6,112 nt of DNA. It comes from GW2011-AR1 sp964384965. GTDB lineage: Archaea; Nanobdellota; Nanobdellia; Pacearchaeales; GW2011-AR1. Each line of letters opens with the position of its first letter. Within the stretch, counting starts at the first letter, position 1. The stretch lies in assembly GCA_964384965.1 (NCBI GenBank), contig CAYLLR010000031.1, positions 1 through 6,112 on the forward strand, given 5' to 3'. The translations under genes and the position numbers were made by a program. The notes beneath the pieces are model-generated. The model was given only the letters and a program-made list of their open reading frames with translations, ran no database searches and had not been told where the DNA came from. Below are positions 5,170 through 6,112 of the stretch, piece after piece.

Positions 5170-5357
5170 TGCCGAGGCGAAGCCGAGACTATCTGTCCGA
5201 AGGACTTAGGAAATCCCCCTATAAATTTCAAAACTGAAAGTTTTGACTATCTGTTTTCTTGAAAAGAAAACCTGCGCGCGTCTCTCCTATTGGGTGGGAG
5301 AAAAAATATTATTTCCTATTTCTTTGTTTAACTCTTACTTGTAGGCATTCTCAAAAA
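5170..5357 (+). repeat. Right arm of the operon cassette with two GACTATCTG hairpin units and a GGGTGGG core
   Basis: It contains the inverted partners of the left arm, in mirrored order: GGAAATCCCC (5209-5218), GCGCGCGTCTCT (5274-5285), AAAAAATATTATTTC (5301-5315) and GGCATTCTCAAAAA (5344-5357), with core GGGTGGG at 5292-5298. Two copies of GACTATCTG (5187-5195, 5245-5253) are each followed by a GAA-loop hairpin: GTCC/GGAC (5195-5205) and GTTTTCTT/AAGAAAAC (5253-5271). A third GAA-loop hairpin, CAAAACT/AGTTTTG (5229-5245), precedes the second copy. The region starts within a few bases of the operon stop and may also form the 3' end of its mRNA. Confidence 0.65.
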
Positions 5358-5372
5358 TTGAAACTAACATAA

Positions 5373-5400
5373 GATTATCAATAGTTTATTATTGATAATC
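5373..5400. other. 28-bp palindrome with 11-6-11 geometry, candidate dif-like Xer site or operator
   Basis: The left arm GATTATCAATA (5373-5383) and right arm TATTGATAATC (5390-5400) are perfect reverse complements around a 6-base centre, GTTTAT. Eleven-base arms with a 6-base spacer is the geometry of bacterial and archaeal dif sites bound by Xer recombinases. The site lies 56 bases upstream of the recombinase start, so a recombinase substrate is plausible. It could also be an operator, since the TATA box begins 27 bases further on. Confidence 0.5.
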
Positions 5401-5426
5401 TACTAATAAGAGATAAAAACAATACT

Positions 5427-5435
5427 TTTATATAT
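5427..5435 (+). promoter_or_regulatory. TATA box of the tyrosine recombinase
   Basis: TTTATATAT is centred about 25 bases before ATG 5456, again predicting a leaderless transcript. An intact-looking promoter upstream of a broken gene suggests the damage is recent, or lies in the assembly. Confidence 0.55.
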
Positions 5436-5455
5436 TTTAAAAATTATTGTTTTTA

Positions 5456-6112
5456 ATGAAAGATTTAATTGGGAAGCTGAAAAGAGAATTAGAAATCAGG
5501 AATTTTTCCAGACAAACTGTCAAAGACTATTTGTTTTCGGTCAATAAATTTCTTTATTATTCTAAAAACAAGGGTTTGAACAAAGATAGCCTGAAAAATT
5601 ATATTTAAATTATTAAAAAGAAAAATCCTTCAAGTGTCAAAAGAGACCTTTTTGCAATCAAATTTTTTTTGATAAAGTGCTTAATAAAAAAATATCTCTC
5701 CCTAATCCTAAAGAAAATCATACACTACCAGAAATCTTAACACTTAATGAAGTAAAGAAATTAATTGATTCTACTTTAAATCCAAAACATAGATTAATAA
5801 TTAAATTGCTCTATGGCTGTGGTTTGCGTGTTAGTGAAATTGTTAATTTGCAAAAACAAAATATAAATTTTGAGGAGAATTTAATTCATATAAGGCTGGC
5901 AAAAGGAAAAAAAGACTGGTTTGTTAAACTTCCTTCTTCTGTAAAAAAAGATTTAAAGAATTATTCTGAATTGAATAAAGATAAGATTCTGTTTCCTTCA
6001 AATCGTAGTGGGAAATTAACTAAAGATACCATACAAAAAATTGTTCAAAATGCATCCAAAAAAGCAGGGATTAAAAAAAGAGTTTATCCTCACCTTTTAA
6101 GACATAGTTTTG
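5456..6112 (+). pseudogene. XerA/XerC-like tyrosine recombinase, disrupted by a stop and a frameshift, cut by the window end
   Basis: Tyrosine recombinases cut and join DNA at short palindromic sites. ATG 5456 opens a core-binding domain (RNFSRQTVKDYLFSVNKFL) that meets an in-frame TAA at 5606-5608. Reading on, the frame continues as KKKNPSSVKRDLFAIKFF and then shifts at a run of eight T (5663-5670). A ninth T would join it smoothly to FDKVLNKKISLPNP and the catalytic domain. That domain keeps Arg in GLRVSE (5827-5829), Lys in the AKGKKDW hairpin, and HLLRH (6091-6105). The last His/Trp and the Tyr lie beyond the window. The extra segment typical of integron integrases is not visible, so this is Xer-like, not IntI-like. 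Two lesions favour a true pseudogene; sequencing error at the T run could explain one. It sits next to the 28-bp palindrome. Confidence 0.8.

Larger units (their letters stand above)
1001..5298 (+). mobile_element. Candidate four-gene cassette bounded by GGGTGGG cores
   Basis: The segment between the direct cores at 1001-1007 and 5292-5298 contains a complete operon with its own promoter and no recombinase or transposase. Outer and inner arms on the two sides are inverted copies. No target duplication is visible. A non-autonomous cassette moved by a recombinase acting at the core fits best. A transposon with long imperfect terminal repeats is the alternative. Confidence 0.35.

Noticed and set aside
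959..5357. Ordinary transposon with terminal inverted repeats
   Set aside because: No transposase lies inside, no target duplication is seen, and the GGGTGGG core is not inverted with the arms, as it would be in a simple terminal repeat.
5456..6112. Integron integrase IntI
   Set aside because: The catalytic domain runs from the box I Arg to HLLRH without the extra IntI-specific segment before HxxR. It also lies on the same strand downstream of the cassettes, not divergently upstream.

Overview
The window looks archaeal. It is very AT-rich. Three genes start 20-30 bases downstream of TATA-like boxes with almost no leader. The synthetase-like proteins follow the archaeal/eukaryotic tryptophanyl-tRNA synthetase (TrpRS) plan, and the recombinase remnant resembles archaeal XerA-type tyrosine recombinases. 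A small-genome DPANN-type archaeon (Woesearchaeota/Pacearchaeota-like) is my best guess, but it is an inference from composition and style, not from a marker gene.

Layout. 1-58: possible tail of a gene that enters from the left. 66-432: gene-free stretch of hairpins and repeats. 433-762: small winged-helix-like protein. 763-1149: second repeat-rich gap. 1150-5167: tight four-gene operon, consisting of a TrpRS-family protein, a SAM-dependent methyltransferase, a second and more divergent TrpRS-family protein, and a zinc-dependent medium-chain dehydrogenase. 5168-5372: hairpins and an inverted arm. 5373-5400: 28-bp palindrome with 11-6-11 geometry. 5456 to the end: broken tyrosine recombinase that runs off the window. 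I see no tRNA, rRNA or CRISPR array.

How the genes may work together. The two synthetase-like proteins keep the class I fold, but residues of the archaeal tryptophan pocket are replaced, and the second protein also has a degraded HIGH signature. Cotranscribed with a methyltransferase and a dehydrogenase, they look like an accessory pathway that makes or transfers an unusual amino acid or an aminoacyl adenylate/tRNA product. They do not look like housekeeping translation genes. The substrate cannot be read from the sequence.

The most striking feature is the architecture around the genes. Both the small gene and the operon are bracketed by matched inverted arms around a short core, GGGTGGG or GGGCGGG, that keeps the same strand on both sides. 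Joining the two cores of a bracket in silico gives two palindromic sites: one on an excised circle (inner arms) and one on the emptied chromosome (outer arms). That is what would be expected if circular gene cassettes had inserted by site-specific recombination into hairpin-forming target sites, in the manner of integron cassettes but with different sequences. A third such junction lies at the left edge. Two related 88-122 base structured repeats separate the cassettes. The cassette model is inference; the inverted arms and cores are directly visible.
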